Shown: positions 17,501 through 25,764 of the stretch, one piece after another
How positions within the stretch are numbered: the stretch's first letter is position 1
How the letters are laid out: each line of letters begins with the position of its first letter
From: JAGLOK01 sp963677605
GTDB lineage: Bacteria; Bacillota; Clostridia; Christensenellales; UMGS416
Length of the DNA: 64,000 nucleotides
NCBI GenBank assembly: GCA_963677605.2
Contig: CAXXDX010000001.1
Location: 62,001-126,000, forward strand
Reading direction: 5' to 3'
The notes under the pieces: generated by a model
Told to the model about the DNA's origin: nothing
Database searches by the model: none
The model's input: the letters and a program-made list of their open reading frames with translations, nothing else
Translations under genes and position numbers: made by a program

Positions 17501-17609
17501 GCCACACTTTCAGGCTTTTTTCTTTGACCGAGGATGTTACTTTGAGTATCTCGCCTATATATTCGCCTGATTCTGTTTTAACTCTTACAACTTTAATCTT
17601 GCTGTCCAA
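14556..17609 (-). CDS. polC: DNA polymerase III PolC, N-terminal part up to frameshift
   Basis: 1,017 residues of the Gram-positive replicative polymerase. The order is an N-terminal domain, an OB fold (about 190-275), the PHP domain split around the exonuclease (VELHLHTKMSNLDG near 287), the DEDD proofreading exonuclease (VVFDVETTGLN near 372), a four-cysteine zinc site (CEKC...CPNC, about 860-895), and the catalytic palm motif VPDIDLNFSG near 913. The frame ends at TGA (14556-14558) right after TPTQRPAD, in the middle of the polymerase domain. The start is TTG (17607-17609), 4 bases after the ispG stop. An essential gene broken this way suggests a sequence error, recoding or a recent mutation. 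Confidence 0.92.
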   Translation of the reverse strand: MDSKIKVVRVKTESGEYIGEILKVTSSVKEKSLKVWLRSFLVPDEQQLKKVNDYFKNLLHFSNNIYISSEQVLNKTIKDAVPLLMETLDSEAVAKAKITCSGSVLYFDVKKEVDKEVLEFEIARHSFFEKIDYEIRQQKEETAALQNTQENTSPVKKAPYKSKGKTEGHIYGRPRGYEKTDISQVTDRSGGVLVEGYVLSHDIIQTKSGKSYIIKTAITDYTSSIGTTLFVKTSTNIEKLEEIKKGKYLKIEGHAQVDRFTGELMINVDCICEGKPKKETDNAPEKRVELHLHTKMSNLDGVVDVKQLISRLSELGHDTVAITDHGVVQAFPEVADAAKKAGIKVLYGLECYLFDDKNPIVRNAKDYSLDDTYVVFDVETTGLNANVDEIIELAAVKIKDGKILDSYQSYVYTDREITPFIRELTGISQKDVNGAPKMDIVLNKFIEFSKGAVLSAHNAGFDMSFIDVASRKLGIDYDPSCVDTLALSRALLVQFKTFKLNTLCKKLHIPLNNHHTALADSTATAKLLIHLFDLAKNQSIHNLMDIDRELGSQAMGRDNIYHAIIFAKNQQGLKDMYKLVSESHLNFMYRGKPRIPKSLLGRMRENLILGSACEAGELYSAILKNKKKKIIEDIAKFYDYLEIQPLGNNEFMIRDRIVSGKDRLIEINEKIIALGDKLKKPVVATGDVHFLYKRDEYIRRILMHAQKFADADMQAPLYYRTTQEMLDEFSYLDPYKAKEVVIDNPRMIADRIEALEPLPPYKLYQPSIEGAKEQVIELTYNRAYEIYGEQLPEIVQKRIDKELNSIVGHGYSVLYLIAHKLVKKSNDDGYLVGSRGSVGSSFVAFLMGITEVNPLASHYTCEKCKYSDFDIDTAAYACGPDMPEAVCPNCGEKLIKQGFEIPFEVFLGFEGDKVPDIDLNFSGENQSAAHKYTEVLLGAKNVFRAGTISSLAERTAYGFVKGYLDEHNIYAPRAEIDRLVSGLSGIRRTTGQHPGGIIVVPDDMDVHDFTPTQRPAD

Positions 17610-17613
17610 TCTT

Positions 17614-18672
17614 CTATTGCCCTTTATCTACCTTTTTTATTATCTCTTCTTTAAGCTTTGATATTGCATCTTCATTTGATATCTTGGCTATTATCTCTCC
17701 ATCTTTAAATATAACAGAGTGCTCCTTGCCTCCAGCAATCCCAACGTCAGCCTCTCTTGCTTCTCCCGGCCCGTTTACAACACACCCCATTACAGCGACT
17801 TTAATATGTTCCTTGACATCTGAGAACTCATCGCGCACAAGCCTTGCAAGCTTTTCCACTTCAATACATGTTCTGCCACACGTAGGGCACGATATTATCT
17901 CTATCCCCCGCTTTCGATATCCACAGGCATTAAGCAAATCCCAAGCTGCCCGTACTTCTTTTACAGGATCTCCGCTGAGTGATATCCTTATAGTATCTCC
18001 TATACCTCGAAGCAAAAGGCTTCCGATACCAGCACCGGACTTGATAAGCCCCTGCTCCAGTGTTCCGGCTTCAGTAATTCCCAAATGCTGAGGATAGTCC
18101 GAAACTTTATCAAACTCTGTGCTTGCTTTAACAGTCTTTACAACATCAGATCCTTTAAGAGATACCACTATATCATAAAAACCAATACTTTCAAGCATAG
18201 AAACACGCTCTATTGCACTTTTTACCATAGCCTCGCTTGTGTTCCCATATTCTCTAAGCAATTCTTTTTCAAGCGAACCGCTGTTTACTCCCACTCGGAT
18301 AGGTATACCGTGGGCTTTTGCGCAGTCTGCAACCTGCTTAACACGGTCTTTGCCTCCAATATTGCCGGGGTTTATTCTTATTTTGTCCGCGCCGTTTTCA
18401 ATAGCAAGCAGTGCAAGTCTATAGTCGAAATGAATATCTGCGACAATAGGTATATCAATCTTTGCTTTAATCTTTGAAAATGCCTTAGCGCTTTTTTCAT
18501 TGTTTGCAGTTGCACGAACTATTTCACATCCTGCTTTTTGAAGCGCCTGTATCTGCGTGACTGTAGCTTCCACATCAGCTGTATCTGTGTTTGTCATCGA
18601 CTGCACGGCAACAGGATTGCCGCCGCCTATTTTAACATTTCCTATTGATATCTCTTTTGTATGGCGCGTCAT
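17614..18672 (-). CDS. ispG: (E)-4-hydroxy-3-methylbut-2-enyl-diphosphate synthase IspG (GcpE)
   Basis: 352 residues, the short bacterial form. It converts MEcPP to HMBPP in the MEP isoprenoid pathway with a [4Fe-4S] cluster, whose ligands lie in ISCPTCGRTC and in MGCVVNGPGEA. The N-terminal TIM-barrel half carries GGNPVAVQSMTNTDT and ADIHFDYRLA. The ATG overlaps the rseP stop (ATGA). With dxr and uppS in the same run, the operon covers several isoprenoid and undecaprenyl steps. Confidence 0.97.
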   Translation of the reverse strand: MTRHTKEISIGNVKIGGGNPVAVQSMTNTDTADVEATVTQIQALQKAGCEIVRATANNEKSAKAFSKIKAKIDIPIVADIHFDYRLALLAIENGADKIRINPGNIGGKDRVKQVADCAKAHGIPIRVGVNSGSLEKELLREYGNTSEAMVKSAIERVSMLESIGFYDIVVSLKGSDVVKTVKASTEFDKVSDYPQHLGITEAGTLEQGLIKSGAGIGSLLLRGIGDTIRISLSGDPVKEVRAAWDLLNACGYRKRGIEIISCPTCGRTCIEVEKLARLVRDEFSDVKEHIKVAVMGCVVNGPGEAREADVGIAGGKEHSVIFKDGEIIAKISNEDAISKLKEEIIKKVDKGQ

Positions 18673-19709
18673 CCGCCCGTCACCATCCTTACAATATCCT
18701 TATATGTCAGCACTACAGCAAGAACAATAAACAACCCGAAGCCTATCATCTGAATCATGCCTTCCTGTTCCACCGTAAGAGGTTTTCTTCTAATCCCTTC
18801 AACACCAAACAATACAAGCTTTGATCCGTCAAGCGGAGGGAACGGAAGGAGGTTAAATACGCCAAGGTTCATTGAGATAAATGCGACAAGATTCAGGAAG
18901 TATGAAAAGTCCTGATTTTGTGCAGTGTTTGCTATAATTCCTATAGAGCCCACAGGACCAGCCACATCATTGAAACCCTCACCCCTTGTAATTAATCCAA
19001 AAAGGAATGTAAGAAGTTCTTTTATAAGCTCGACAGAATAGCTGAAGCCTTTAGTTAAAGCTTGCCCGAAAGGCACAGTTTCATAAGAATAGGATAAAAC
19101 AATCCCTATCATGTATCTATCTTCCGCTTCAATATACTCAGGTGCAATGGTAAGCTCTATATTCTCTCCGTCACGGAGTACAACGAAGTCAATCGGTTCA
19201 CCCTGGTTTTTTGAAAGTACAGAGTATAAGTTATCATACTTTCCTTCAATTGCCGTATCATCAGCATAGATAAATTCGTCATCCACCTGAAGACCTGCTT
19301 CATATGCTGGCGTTCCTTGCGAAACCGTTCCAACAACAGGTATTGTCTCACTTGGAATTCCTATAGCAGAAAGCAATAGAACAACCAAAACATAAGCTGT
19401 TACAACATTCATCACAGGTCCTGCGAGGATTACAATTATTCTCTTCCAAATTGGGTTCTTGTGGAATTTCAGCTGTCCTTTTTCAATTGACTCTTCATTG
19501 TCAAACGCAACATATCCACCGAAAGGTATAGCCCTAAGTGAGTATTTAATTCCTTTTTTCTCTTTTGAAAAAAGCTTCGGTCCCATTCCGATTGCAAATT
19601 CGAATATCTCAAATTTAAGGAGCCTGCCTGCCACATAGTGACCGACTTCGTGCACCATTATAAGCACACCTAAAATAAATATCGCAAGTAATATAAATAA
19701 TATGTTCAT
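18669..19709 (-). CDS. rseP: RseP/RasP-type site-2 zinc metalloprotease
   Basis: 346-residue intramembrane protease. Zinc ligands HEVGH sit in the first membrane segment (about 20-24), and the second motif NLLPFPPLDGSK lies in a later one. A PDZ domain (about 115-200) lies between. RasP-type enzymes cleave anti-sigma factors and remnant signal peptides within the membrane. It lies between dxr (19-base gap) and ispG (4-base overlap), the standard order dxr-rseP-ispG in Firmicutes. Confidence 0.95.
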   Translation of the reverse strand: MNILFILLAIFILGVLIMVHEVGHYVAGRLLKFEIFEFAIGMGPKLFSKEKKGIKYSLRAIPFGGYVAFDNEESIEKGQLKFHKNPIWKRIIVILAGPVMNVVTAYVLVVLLLSAIGIPSETIPVVGTVSQGTPAYEAGLQVDDEFIYADDTAIEGKYDNLYSVLSKNQGEPIDFVVLRDGENIELTIAPEYIEAEDRYMIGIVLSYSYETVPFGQALTKGFSYSVELIKELLTFLFGLITRGEGFNDVAGPVGSIGIIANTAQNQDFSYFLNLVAFISMNLGVFNLLPFPPLDGSKLVLFGVEGIRRKPLTVEQEGMIQMIGFGLFIVLAVVLTYKDIVRMVTGG

Positions 19710-19728
19710 GTATATCCCATCCTATAGG

Positions 19729-20883
19729 CTAAATGCCTGTAATTTTATCAATTATTGTGCGACAGGTTTCTCTCACACTGCCATCTAATGATAATATATC
19801 GTCTAAGCTTTCTTCGTCAATTGTTTGAGCAGTTGTATACGCATTGTTTACAACTTCCATAATTTTAATAAAACTTATTTCATCTTTTAAAAACGCTTCC
19901 ACAGCCACTTCATTTGCAGCATTTAGCGTAACCGCTTTTCCTCTGCCTGTTTTAAGAGCATCATATGCAAGTTTTAGCAAGCTGAACGTCTCCATATCAG
20001 GCTGTTTAAACTCCAACGCTCCGCATTTAAGCAAATCAAGCTGTGGTGCCGAGCATTCAATGCGCTCCGGATACGTTAGCGCATATTGTATCGGAATTCT
20101 CATATCAGGCATACCAAGCTGAGCCAGAACCGAATTGTCGCTAAATTCCACAAGTGAATGCACAATGCTTTTTCTGTGCACCAAGACATCTATCATATCG
20201 GTTTCAACACCAAACAGCCACTTGGCTTCAATAACTTCAAGTCCTTTATTCATTAGTGTTGCAGAATCAATGGTTATCTTGCCGCCCATGTCCCAGTTAG
20301 GGTGATTTAACGCCATCTGTTTTGTGACTTTTGCCAAGTCAGACTTTGTTTGTCCGAAAAATGGTCCGCCCGATGCGGTAAGCAGTATTCTTTTTAATGA
20401 ATTCCTGTTTTGTTCATTTTGGAGGCATTGAAAAATCGCTGAATGTTCACTATCAACAGGTATAATCGATACTCCGTATTCTTTTGCAAGATTTGTTATA
20501 TAAGCTCCTCCGCCCACAAGGGTTTCCTTATTGGCAAGTGCAATTGTCATTTTCTTTTTTATACACTCGGCTGTAATTGGAAGTCCCGCAAGCCCAACAA
20601 TCGCTGTAATCGCTATATCCGCATCAGCTTCGCGGCACATGTCAATAAGCCCTTGCTTGCCGCCAAATGTTTTGGCATCTCCTAGGATGTGTTTAAACGC
20701 ATCCTCATCGCTTAAAGCAGCATACTCAGGAGAAAACTCTGCAATCTGCTCATTTAATAGTTTATAGTTTGAATGAGCAGAAATCCCAACAACTTGAAAG
20801 CGGTCGGGATGATTTCTTACTATTTCTAAAGCCTGAGTTCCAATTGAACCCGTAGACCCTAATATTAAAAGCTTCTTTTTCAT
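19729..20883 (-). CDS. dxr: 1-deoxy-D-xylulose-5-phosphate reductoisomerase
   Basis: 384 residues, normal length. It converts DXP to MEP with NADPH and a divalent metal. GSTGSIGTQALEIV near the N-terminus binds NADPH. VDSEHSAIFQCL, ASGGPFFG and NHPNWDMGGKITIDSATLMNKGLEVIEA-type segments form the metal and substrate site. AGGATAATAAATG gives a good start. Part of the cdsA-dxr-rseP-ispG run. Confidence 0.97.
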   Translation of the reverse strand: MKKKLLILGSTGSIGTQALEIVRNHPDRFQVVGISAHSNYKLLNEQIAEFSPEYAALSDEDAFKHILGDAKTFGGKQGLIDMCREADADIAITAIVGLAGLPITAECIKKKMTIALANKETLVGGGAYITNLAKEYGVSIIPVDSEHSAIFQCLQNEQNRNSLKRILLTASGGPFFGQTKSDLAKVTKQMALNHPNWDMGGKITIDSATLMNKGLEVIEAKWLFGVETDMIDVLVHRKSIVHSLVEFSDNSVLAQLGMPDMRIPIQYALTYPERIECSAPQLDLLKCGALEFKQPDMETFSLLKLAYDALKTGRGKAVTLNAANEVAVEAFLKDEISFIKIMEVVNNAYTTAQTIDEESLDDILSLDGSVRETCRTIIDKITGI

Positions 20884-20891
20884 TTATTATC

Positions 20892-21698
20892 CTAGATTAT
20901 AAAAACACTAAAGTATGTATATATTGCGATGGCAGAAAGCAGATATGAATCCAGCCTGTCAAGCACTCCTCCATGTCCTGGGAAGATTTTGCCAAAGTCT
21001 TTAATCTTACAAAATCTTTTTACAGCAGATGCTATCAAGTCCCCAGCCACAGCAAAAGAGCTTGATATAAGGCATCCGAAAAGAAGGTGCGCCCAATGTA
21101 TATCCGGTATCTGGTTTCCTTTGAGCAGCATTAGGACGATAAATCCGACTATCGCGGATCCCGTGATTCCGCCTATTGCTCCTTCTATTGTTTTATTTGG
21201 ACTAAGCAGCGGCGCAAGTTTTCTTTTTCCGAATTTTCTTCCTACAAAGAAAGCGAAAGTGTCGTTAAGCGAAGCAATAATAAGCGTCATACACATAGCT
21301 ATAACCGAATATATATGAGGCTCTATGGTTTTAATCATATAAAGAAAATAAAACGGAATCGCAGGATAGCACAACATAAACTGCGACATTATGATATCCA
21401 TGAAATTTCTTTTCGGATATAAAACGGCCCAGAACATATTTAGCCCCATCATTATCCCAAACAGCATGAATACGCCTTTAACTCCAAAGTAAAAGTCAGT
21501 TGGATAAATAAGCGCCAGAAGCACCATTCCCGTCCACAGAGTCGGTGTGTAGCCCGCCGAATTAAGTGCTTTTGACATTTCCACTTGTGCAAGTGCACCG
21601 AATATTAATATTATTGCTGTTAAGGCTATGGAATCCAAAAAAACTACTGCTAAAAGCAGTATCGCAAGAGGTATTCCAACCAGTACTCTTTGTTTCAT
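20892..21698 (-). CDS. cdsA: Phosphatidate cytidylyltransferase CdsA
   Basis: 268-residue multi-pass membrane enzyme that makes CDP-diacylglycerol from phosphatidic acid and CTP. The CDS signature is in the C-terminal half: SPNKTIEGAIGG, then SAVKRFCKIKDFGKIFPGHG and GVLDRLDS. About eight membrane segments are visible. It lies 7 bases after uppS and 8 bases before dxr. Confidence 0.95.
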   Translation of the reverse strand: MKQRVLVGIPLAILLLAVVFLDSIALTAIILIFGALAQVEMSKALNSAGYTPTLWTGMVLLALIYPTDFYFGVKGVFMLFGIMMGLNMFWAVLYPKRNFMDIIMSQFMLCYPAIPFYFLYMIKTIEPHIYSVIAMCMTLIIASLNDTFAFFVGRKFGKRKLAPLLSPNKTIEGAIGGITGSAIVGFIVLMLLKGNQIPDIHWAHLLFGCLISSSFAVAGDLIASAVKRFCKIKDFGKIFPGHGGVLDRLDSYLLSAIAIYTYFSVFII

Positions 21699-21705
21699 AA
21701 TAAAC

Positions 21706-22446
21706 CTAAATCTTCCCGTATCTTCTTTTACGCTTTGAAAAATCTATAAGAGCTTTTTCATATTCCTTTTCGTCGAAATCCGGCCATAAAACTTCCGGAA
21801 AATACAGTTCCGAATATGATGTCTGATAAAGCATAAAGTTGCTCAGCCTCATCTCTCCGCTTGTACGTATAACAAGATCAGGGTCAGGCAATCCTCCTGT
21901 GTACATATAGTCAGATATTGTCTGTTCGCTGAGCTTATCTTTTACTAGCACTCCGCTTTCTACATCATTCATAATGTTTTTAAAAGCGCGGAGCATTTCA
22001 AGCCTTCCGCCATAATTAAGGGCAATGTTTACTACAAGACCACTGTTGTTTTTCGTAACTTCAATTGCATTTTCTATAGCAGCTTTGCATTTTGGCGGAA
22101 ATTTTTCAATATCTCCCATAAAGCGTATATTAACATTATTTTCATGGAGTTCCTGCAGTTCTTTTGTTAAAAACTCAACCAATAAATCCATAAGTACACT
22201 TACTTCATCTTTAGGTCTTCCCCAGTTTTCTGTTGAAAAAGCATAAAGCGTAAGAACTTCAACTCCTATGTCCGAGCTCATTGTTATTACACCACGCAGA
22301 GCTTCCACTCCAGCTCTGTGCCCGAACGAACGGGGCATGAGCCGTTTTTTTGCCCATCTTCCGTTCCCGTCCATAATTGCTGCAACATGCCGAGGCAATG
22401 TAACACCTTCTAGATTTTTATATTTATTGTCACTCTTTTTGCTCAT
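21706..22446 (-). CDS. uppS: Isoprenyl transferase (undecaprenyl diphosphate synthase)
   Basis: 246 residues. It makes the C55 carrier lipid precursor from farnesyl and isopentenyl diphosphate. HVAAIMDGNGRWAKKR holds the catalytic aspartate; GHRAGVEALRGV, LYAFSTENWGRP and the C-terminal DPDLVIRTSGEMRLSNFML are the other family motifs. The first 17 bases overlap the small upstream ORF, pointing to coupled translation. Confidence 0.96.
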   Translation of the reverse strand: MSKKSDNKYKNLEGVTLPRHVAAIMDGNGRWAKKRLMPRSFGHRAGVEALRGVITMSSDIGVEVLTLYAFSTENWGRPKDEVSVLMDLLVEFLTKELQELHENNVNIRFMGDIEKFPPKCKAAIENAIEVTKNNSGLVVNIALNYGGRLEMLRAFKNIMNDVESGVLVKDKLSEQTISDYMYTGGLPDPDLVIRTSGEMRLSNFMLYQTSYSELYFPEVLWPDFDEKEYEKALIDFSKRKRRYGKI

Positions 22447-22657
22447 AATTTAATGTAGGGAATCCTGTTATATCACAAACAAGCACTTCCCCACTTTCTT
22501 TCCTAACCAGTTTATATCTTACTGCCCTTCTAAGCGGATAATCATATCTGCCGTTACTTAAATCATTAAACTGTACTTTAATCCCAATTTCATCACAGAT
22601 GCTCTCAACCTCTTCGGCTGTCATCCCATATAAATCAGGCAATTTTTTATACTTCAA
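22430..22657 (-). CDS. Small conserved-looking protein of unknown function
   Basis: About 75 residues (KYKKLPDLYGMTAEEVESIC...VCDITGFPTLNYEQKE). I do not recognise a family. A TTG at 22655-22657 four bases after AAGGAG is the best start; it overlaps the last 11 bases of frr. The longer frame to 22681 would start inside frr. The stop overlaps uppS by 17 bases. Being wedged between frr and uppS with overlaps on both sides argues that it is translated, perhaps mainly to couple the two. The sequence has no membrane segment and reads like a small mixed alpha/beta fold. Confidence 0.6.
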   Translation of the reverse strand: MKYKKLPDLYGMTAEEVESICDEIGIKVQFNDLSNGRYDYPLRRAVRYKLVRKESGEVLVCDITGFPTLNYEQKE

Positions 22658-23207
22658 GAATCTCCTTTTCCTTGTCAGCAATAAGCTTATCCAGTTTCTT
22701 TATATGTTCATCAGTAAACTTCTGGACAGACTTTTCATCACGACGCAGATCATCTTCTGTAAGCTCGTTGTCTTTTTCCATCTTTTCAAGATGTTTGTTT
22801 GCATCATGTCTTATTGCACGGATTGCAACCTTAGCTTCTTCACCTAGCTTATGGATCGTTTTTACAAGCTGTTTTCTGCGCTCCTGCGTAAGCTCGGGAA
22901 TAACGAGACGGATTATCTTTCCATCATTCATTGGGTTAATTCCCAAGTCAGAAGCCTGTATAGCTTTTTCGATTTCTTTTATAAGCGATACATCCCAAGG
23001 TGCAACAACAAGCATTCTTGGCTCTGGCGCTGATATATTACCAACCTGATTCAATGGTGTGGCAGTCCCGTAATAATCAACCGTCACACGCTCAAGAAGC
23101 TGAGGATTAGCTCTTCCGGCTCTTAATCCTACCAGCTCATGGTTTAGGTGTTCAACCGCTTTATTCATGCGTTCATCTGTATTTGCAAGCAATTCAGTGT
23201 TAGTCAT
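22647..23207 (-). CDS. frr: Ribosome recycling factor
   Basis: 186 residues, normal for RRF, which with EF-G splits ribosomes after termination. Conserved pieces are LRAGRANPQLLERVTVDYYG, LNQVGNISAPEPRMLVV and RKQLVKTIHKLGEEAKVAIR. GGAGG precedes the ATG. It usually follows pyrH in one transcript. Here a terminator and its own promoter lie between them. Confidence 0.97.
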   Translation of the reverse strand: MTNTELLANTDERMNKAVEHLNHELVGLRAGRANPQLLERVTVDYYGTATPLNQVGNISAPEPRMLVVAPWDVSLIKEIEKAIQASDLGINPMNDGKIIRLVIPELTQERRKQLVKTIHKLGEEAKVAIRAIRHDANKHLEKMEKDNELTEDDLRRDEKSVQKFTDEHIKKLDKLIADKEKEILEV

Positions 23208-23239
23208 TGTATCCTCCGTAACATTCTTTACTGCCTTAT

Positions 23240-23268
23240 ATTTTAACTAACTTTTACATTTTACACAA
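23240..23268 (-). promoter_or_regulatory. Promoter of the frr-uppS-cdsA-dxr-rseP-ispG-polC run
   Basis: Minus strand TTGTGT (23263-23268), 17 bases, TAAAAT (23240-23245), 33 bases before the frr start codon. Confidence 0.65.
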
Positions 23269-23400
23269 GTGTATAATGTTCTTTTTTACAGTCTTAATAA
23301 GCTGTTCAAAAATACTGAAGCATAATAAATACCCATAATAATATCGTTATAAACGTTAAAAGCTGCTATTATCCAATCAAAGATTTCTATCCCAATAAAC

Positions 23401-23433
23401 AAAAAACTCCCTTTGGAATAAGGGAGTTTTAAA
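23401..23433 (-). terminator. Intrinsic terminator after pyrH
   Basis: AAAACTCCCTT-ATTCCA-AAGGGAGTTTT with T runs on both strands, 17 bases after the pyrH stop. It separates pyrH from frr. Confidence 0.85.
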
Positions 23434-23449
23434 AATCTTTTAATTGATA

Positions 23450-24178
23450 TTAATAATATTCTGTTTCCGTATCATTTGATACATACGTCCCTTGAATCTC
23501 GCCGTTTGTTGCTTTCTTAATGGAATCATCTCCATTAAGCTCAAACACGAGAGCCGGCATGTTCCCGTCTTTGCACATAACAGTTGCAGTTAAATCCATA
23601 ACTCTTAGCTGCTTTTCCAAAACGCTGTCATAATTTATTGATTTAAACCTTTTTGCATCCGGATTTTTATTGGGATCACTGTCATATACACCGTCAATGT
23701 TTTTTGCAAGCAATATGCAGTCAGCTTCAATTTCAAGTGCACGCAAAGAAGCAGCTGTATCAGTAGTAAAAAACGGATTTCCCGTACCAGCCGCAAAAAT
23801 TACAATGTTTCCTTCTTCCAGCATTTCTACAGCTTCAGATGTTTTATACATTCTGGCAAACTTATGCATTTCAAGTGCTGACATGACGCACGCTTTCATT
23901 CCCAGCCTTTTTAGCATATCTTCAAGCATTATAGCGTTTAATACAGTTGCAAGCATTCCCATGTTGTCTGCAGAAACAGGATTCATTTCGTCGCTGAGCC
24001 TTCCGCGCCATATATTGCCTGCACCAACAACTATAGCTATCTGAACTCCTTCTTGAGCTACTTCCTTAATCTGTTTACAGACTTTTTCAACAGTTTCCAT
24101 GCAGAATCCCTGGCATTTCTCGCCTGCTAAGGCTTCACCGCTTAGTTTTATCAAAACACGCTTGAATTTCATCATCAT
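23450..24178 (-). CDS. pyrH: UMP kinase
   Basis: About 240 residues, amino-acid-kinase fold, phosphorylates UMP to UDP. Conserved pieces are VLIKLSGEALAGEK, VVGAGNIWRG, the AAGTGNPFFTTDTAASLRA segment and the DGVYDSDPNKNPDAKRF loop. Three ATG codons in a row follow GGAG; the second or third is best spaced, so the true start may be 24175 or 24172. It sits between terminators: one after tsf ends 23 bases upstream, and one follows its stop. This leaves little room for a private promoter. Confidence 0.96.
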   Translation of the reverse strand: MMMKFKRVLIKLSGEALAGEKCQGFCMETVEKVCKQIKEVAQEGVQIAIVVGAGNIWRGRLSDEMNPVSADNMGMLATVLNAIMLEDMLKRLGMKACVMSALEMHKFARMYKTSEAVEMLEEGNIVIFAAGTGNPFFTTDTAASLRALEIEADCILLAKNIDGVYDSDPNKNPDAKRFKSINYDSVLEKQLRVMDLTATVMCKDGNMPALVFELNGDDSIKKATNGEIQGTYVSNDTETEYY

Positions 24179-24200
24179 ATCTCCATCAGTAAAAATAGGT

Positions 24201-24226
24201 AAAAAAAAGGGGTAAATACCCCTTTT
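24201..24226 (-). terminator. Hairpin terminator between tsf and pyrH
   Basis: AAAAAAGGGG-TATTTA-CCCCTTTTTT on the minus strand, 4 bases after the tsf stop and 23 bases before pyrH. It should end most rpsB-tsf transcripts; pyrH then depends on read-through or on a promoter inside tsf. Confidence 0.8.
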
Positions 24227-24229
24227 TTG

Positions 24230-24880
24230 TTATTTCATCTGGCTTTGTACTTCAGCTGCAAAGTCTTCCTCTTTTTTCTGGAGGCCTTCGCCCATCATGT
24301 AGCGTGTAAAACGCCTTATGCTGATGTTTTCACCAAGCTTTGCAATGAGCGCAGTTTGAACATCTGCCACAGTTTTATCTGTATCTTTAACGAAATCCTG
24401 ATCCATAAGACAAATCTGCTTGAAATATTTTTTAATTCTTCCTTCAACCATTTTCTCAGCTATGTTCTGTGGTTTTCCCTCAGCCATTGCCTGGTTTGTA
24501 AGAATTTCTTTTTCTTTGCTAACTACGTCAGCCGGTACATCAGCTTCCGAAACATACAACGGGCTTGTTGCGGCTATCTGCATTGCGATGTCTTTAACAA
24601 ATGCATTAAAATCATCAGTTTTTGCAACAAAGTCTGTTTCGCAGTTTACTTCAAGCAAGACTCCGATTTTGCCTCCCATGTGTATATATGAACCGACAAC
24701 ACCTTCCGCTGCTGCCCTGCCTGCACGCTTTGCTGCTGCAGCAAGACCTTTCTCGCGAAGTATCTCAGTTGCTTTTTCAGTGTTACCGTCTGCTTCAACC
24801 ATTGCTTTTTTGCAGTCCATCATTCCTGCGCCTGTTGCTTCGCGCAGTGCCATTACGTCTTTTGCTGTAAAATTAGGCAT
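24230..24880 (-). CDS. tsf: Elongation factor Ts
   Basis: 216 residues, the short bacterial type with one core repeat region. It recharges EF-Tu by GDP release. The UBA-like N-terminus (MPNFTAKDVMALREATGAGM), KKAMVEADGNTEKA and LLEVNCETDFVAKTDDF are diagnostic. AAAGGAG precedes the ATG. It follows rpsB by 39 bases in the usual rpsB-tsf order. Confidence 0.97.
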   Translation of the reverse strand: MPNFTAKDVMALREATGAGMMDCKKAMVEADGNTEKATEILREKGLAAAAKRAGRAAAEGVVGSYIHMGGKIGVLLEVNCETDFVAKTDDFNAFVKDIAMQIAATSPLYVSEADVPADVVSKEKEILTNQAMAEGKPQNIAEKMVEGRIKKYFKQICLMDQDFVKDTDKTVADVQTALIAKLGENISIRRFTRYMMGEGLQKKEEDFAAEVQSQMK

Positions 24881-24919
24881 AAATTCGCTCCTTTATATTA
24901 AGTTAATTAAAATCTTTTA

Positions 24920-25720
24920 TTATTCTTCTGTTTTTTCAGCTTTTTCTTCAGCATCGCTGCTTTCATCCACAACAAGCTTTTCTTCTACTGACTCTTCTGT
25001 AGCTTTAGCTTCTGCTTCAGGTTCTTCATCATATGATTCGCCCTGGCGTCCTTCTATAACAGCACTGGCCATAGCAGCTGAAATAAGTTTTACTGCACGG
25101 ATAGCGTCATCATTACCTGGGATTATATAGTCAGCTTCGTCCGGATCACAGTTTGTATCAAGTATTGCAACTATAGGAATGTTAAGCTTTCTTGCTTCTG
25201 AGATTGCCAAATGTTCTTTTTTTGTGTCAACAACAAAGAGCGCATCCGGAATCTTTTTCATGTTCTTGATTCCGCCTAAGTTCTTTTCAAGTTTTTCGCG
25301 TTCAGCTTTAAGCTTAATTACTTCTTTTTTAGGAAGAAGGTCAAACTGTCCGTTTTCTTCCATTCTGTAAAGTTCGTGAAGACGTCCGATACGTTTTTTT
25401 ATTGTGTTAAAGTTTGTAAGCGTGCCGCCTAACCAACGATTTGAAACATAAAACATGCCACAGCGTTTAGCTTCGCTCATTACACTTTCCTGTGCCTGTT
25501 TTTTTGTTCCGACAAAAAGAATGTTTCCGCCGTTTTCAGACACTTCTTTGATAAAATCATATGCTTTATCAACAAGCTTTACTGTCTTTTGCAAATCGAT
25601 GATATAGATACCATTGCGTTCTGCAAAAATATAAGGTTTCATTTTGGGGTTCCAGCGTCTTGTCTGATGACCGAAATGTACGCCGGCTTCGAGTAGTTGT
25701 TTCATTGAAATTGCTGCCAT
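24920..25720 (-). CDS. rpsB: 30S ribosomal protein S2
   Basis: About 266 residues. The start MAAISMKQLLEAGVHFGHQT fits the family and has AAAAGGAG eight bases upstream; an in-frame extension to 25789 lies in the structured leader and is unlikely. RRWNPKMKPYIF, NRWLGGTLTNF and AILDTNCDPDEADYIIPGND are conserved S2 segments. The C-terminus carries an acidic, low-complexity tail of about 40 residues (rich in E, A, S), common in Clostridia. First gene of rpsB-tsf. Confidence 0.97.
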   Translation of the reverse strand: MAAISMKQLLEAGVHFGHQTRRWNPKMKPYIFAERNGIYIIDLQKTVKLVDKAYDFIKEVSENGGNILFVGTKKQAQESVMSEAKRCGMFYVSNRWLGGTLTNFNTIKKRIGRLHELYRMEENGQFDLLPKKEVIKLKAEREKLEKNLGGIKNMKKIPDALFVVDTKKEHLAISEARKLNIPIVAILDTNCDPDEADYIIPGNDDAIRAVKLISAAMASAVIEGRQGESYDEEPEAEAKATEESVEEKLVVDESSDAEEKAEKTEE

Positions 25721-25764
25721 AAATATAGCTCCTTTTGTTTTTTTGCGCATTTTGCGCCAGCCTC

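Noticed and set aside
24420..25130. Plus-strand frame of 236 codons
   Set aside because: Antisense to tsf and rpsB; serine- and alanine-rich low-complexity translation, no start signal.
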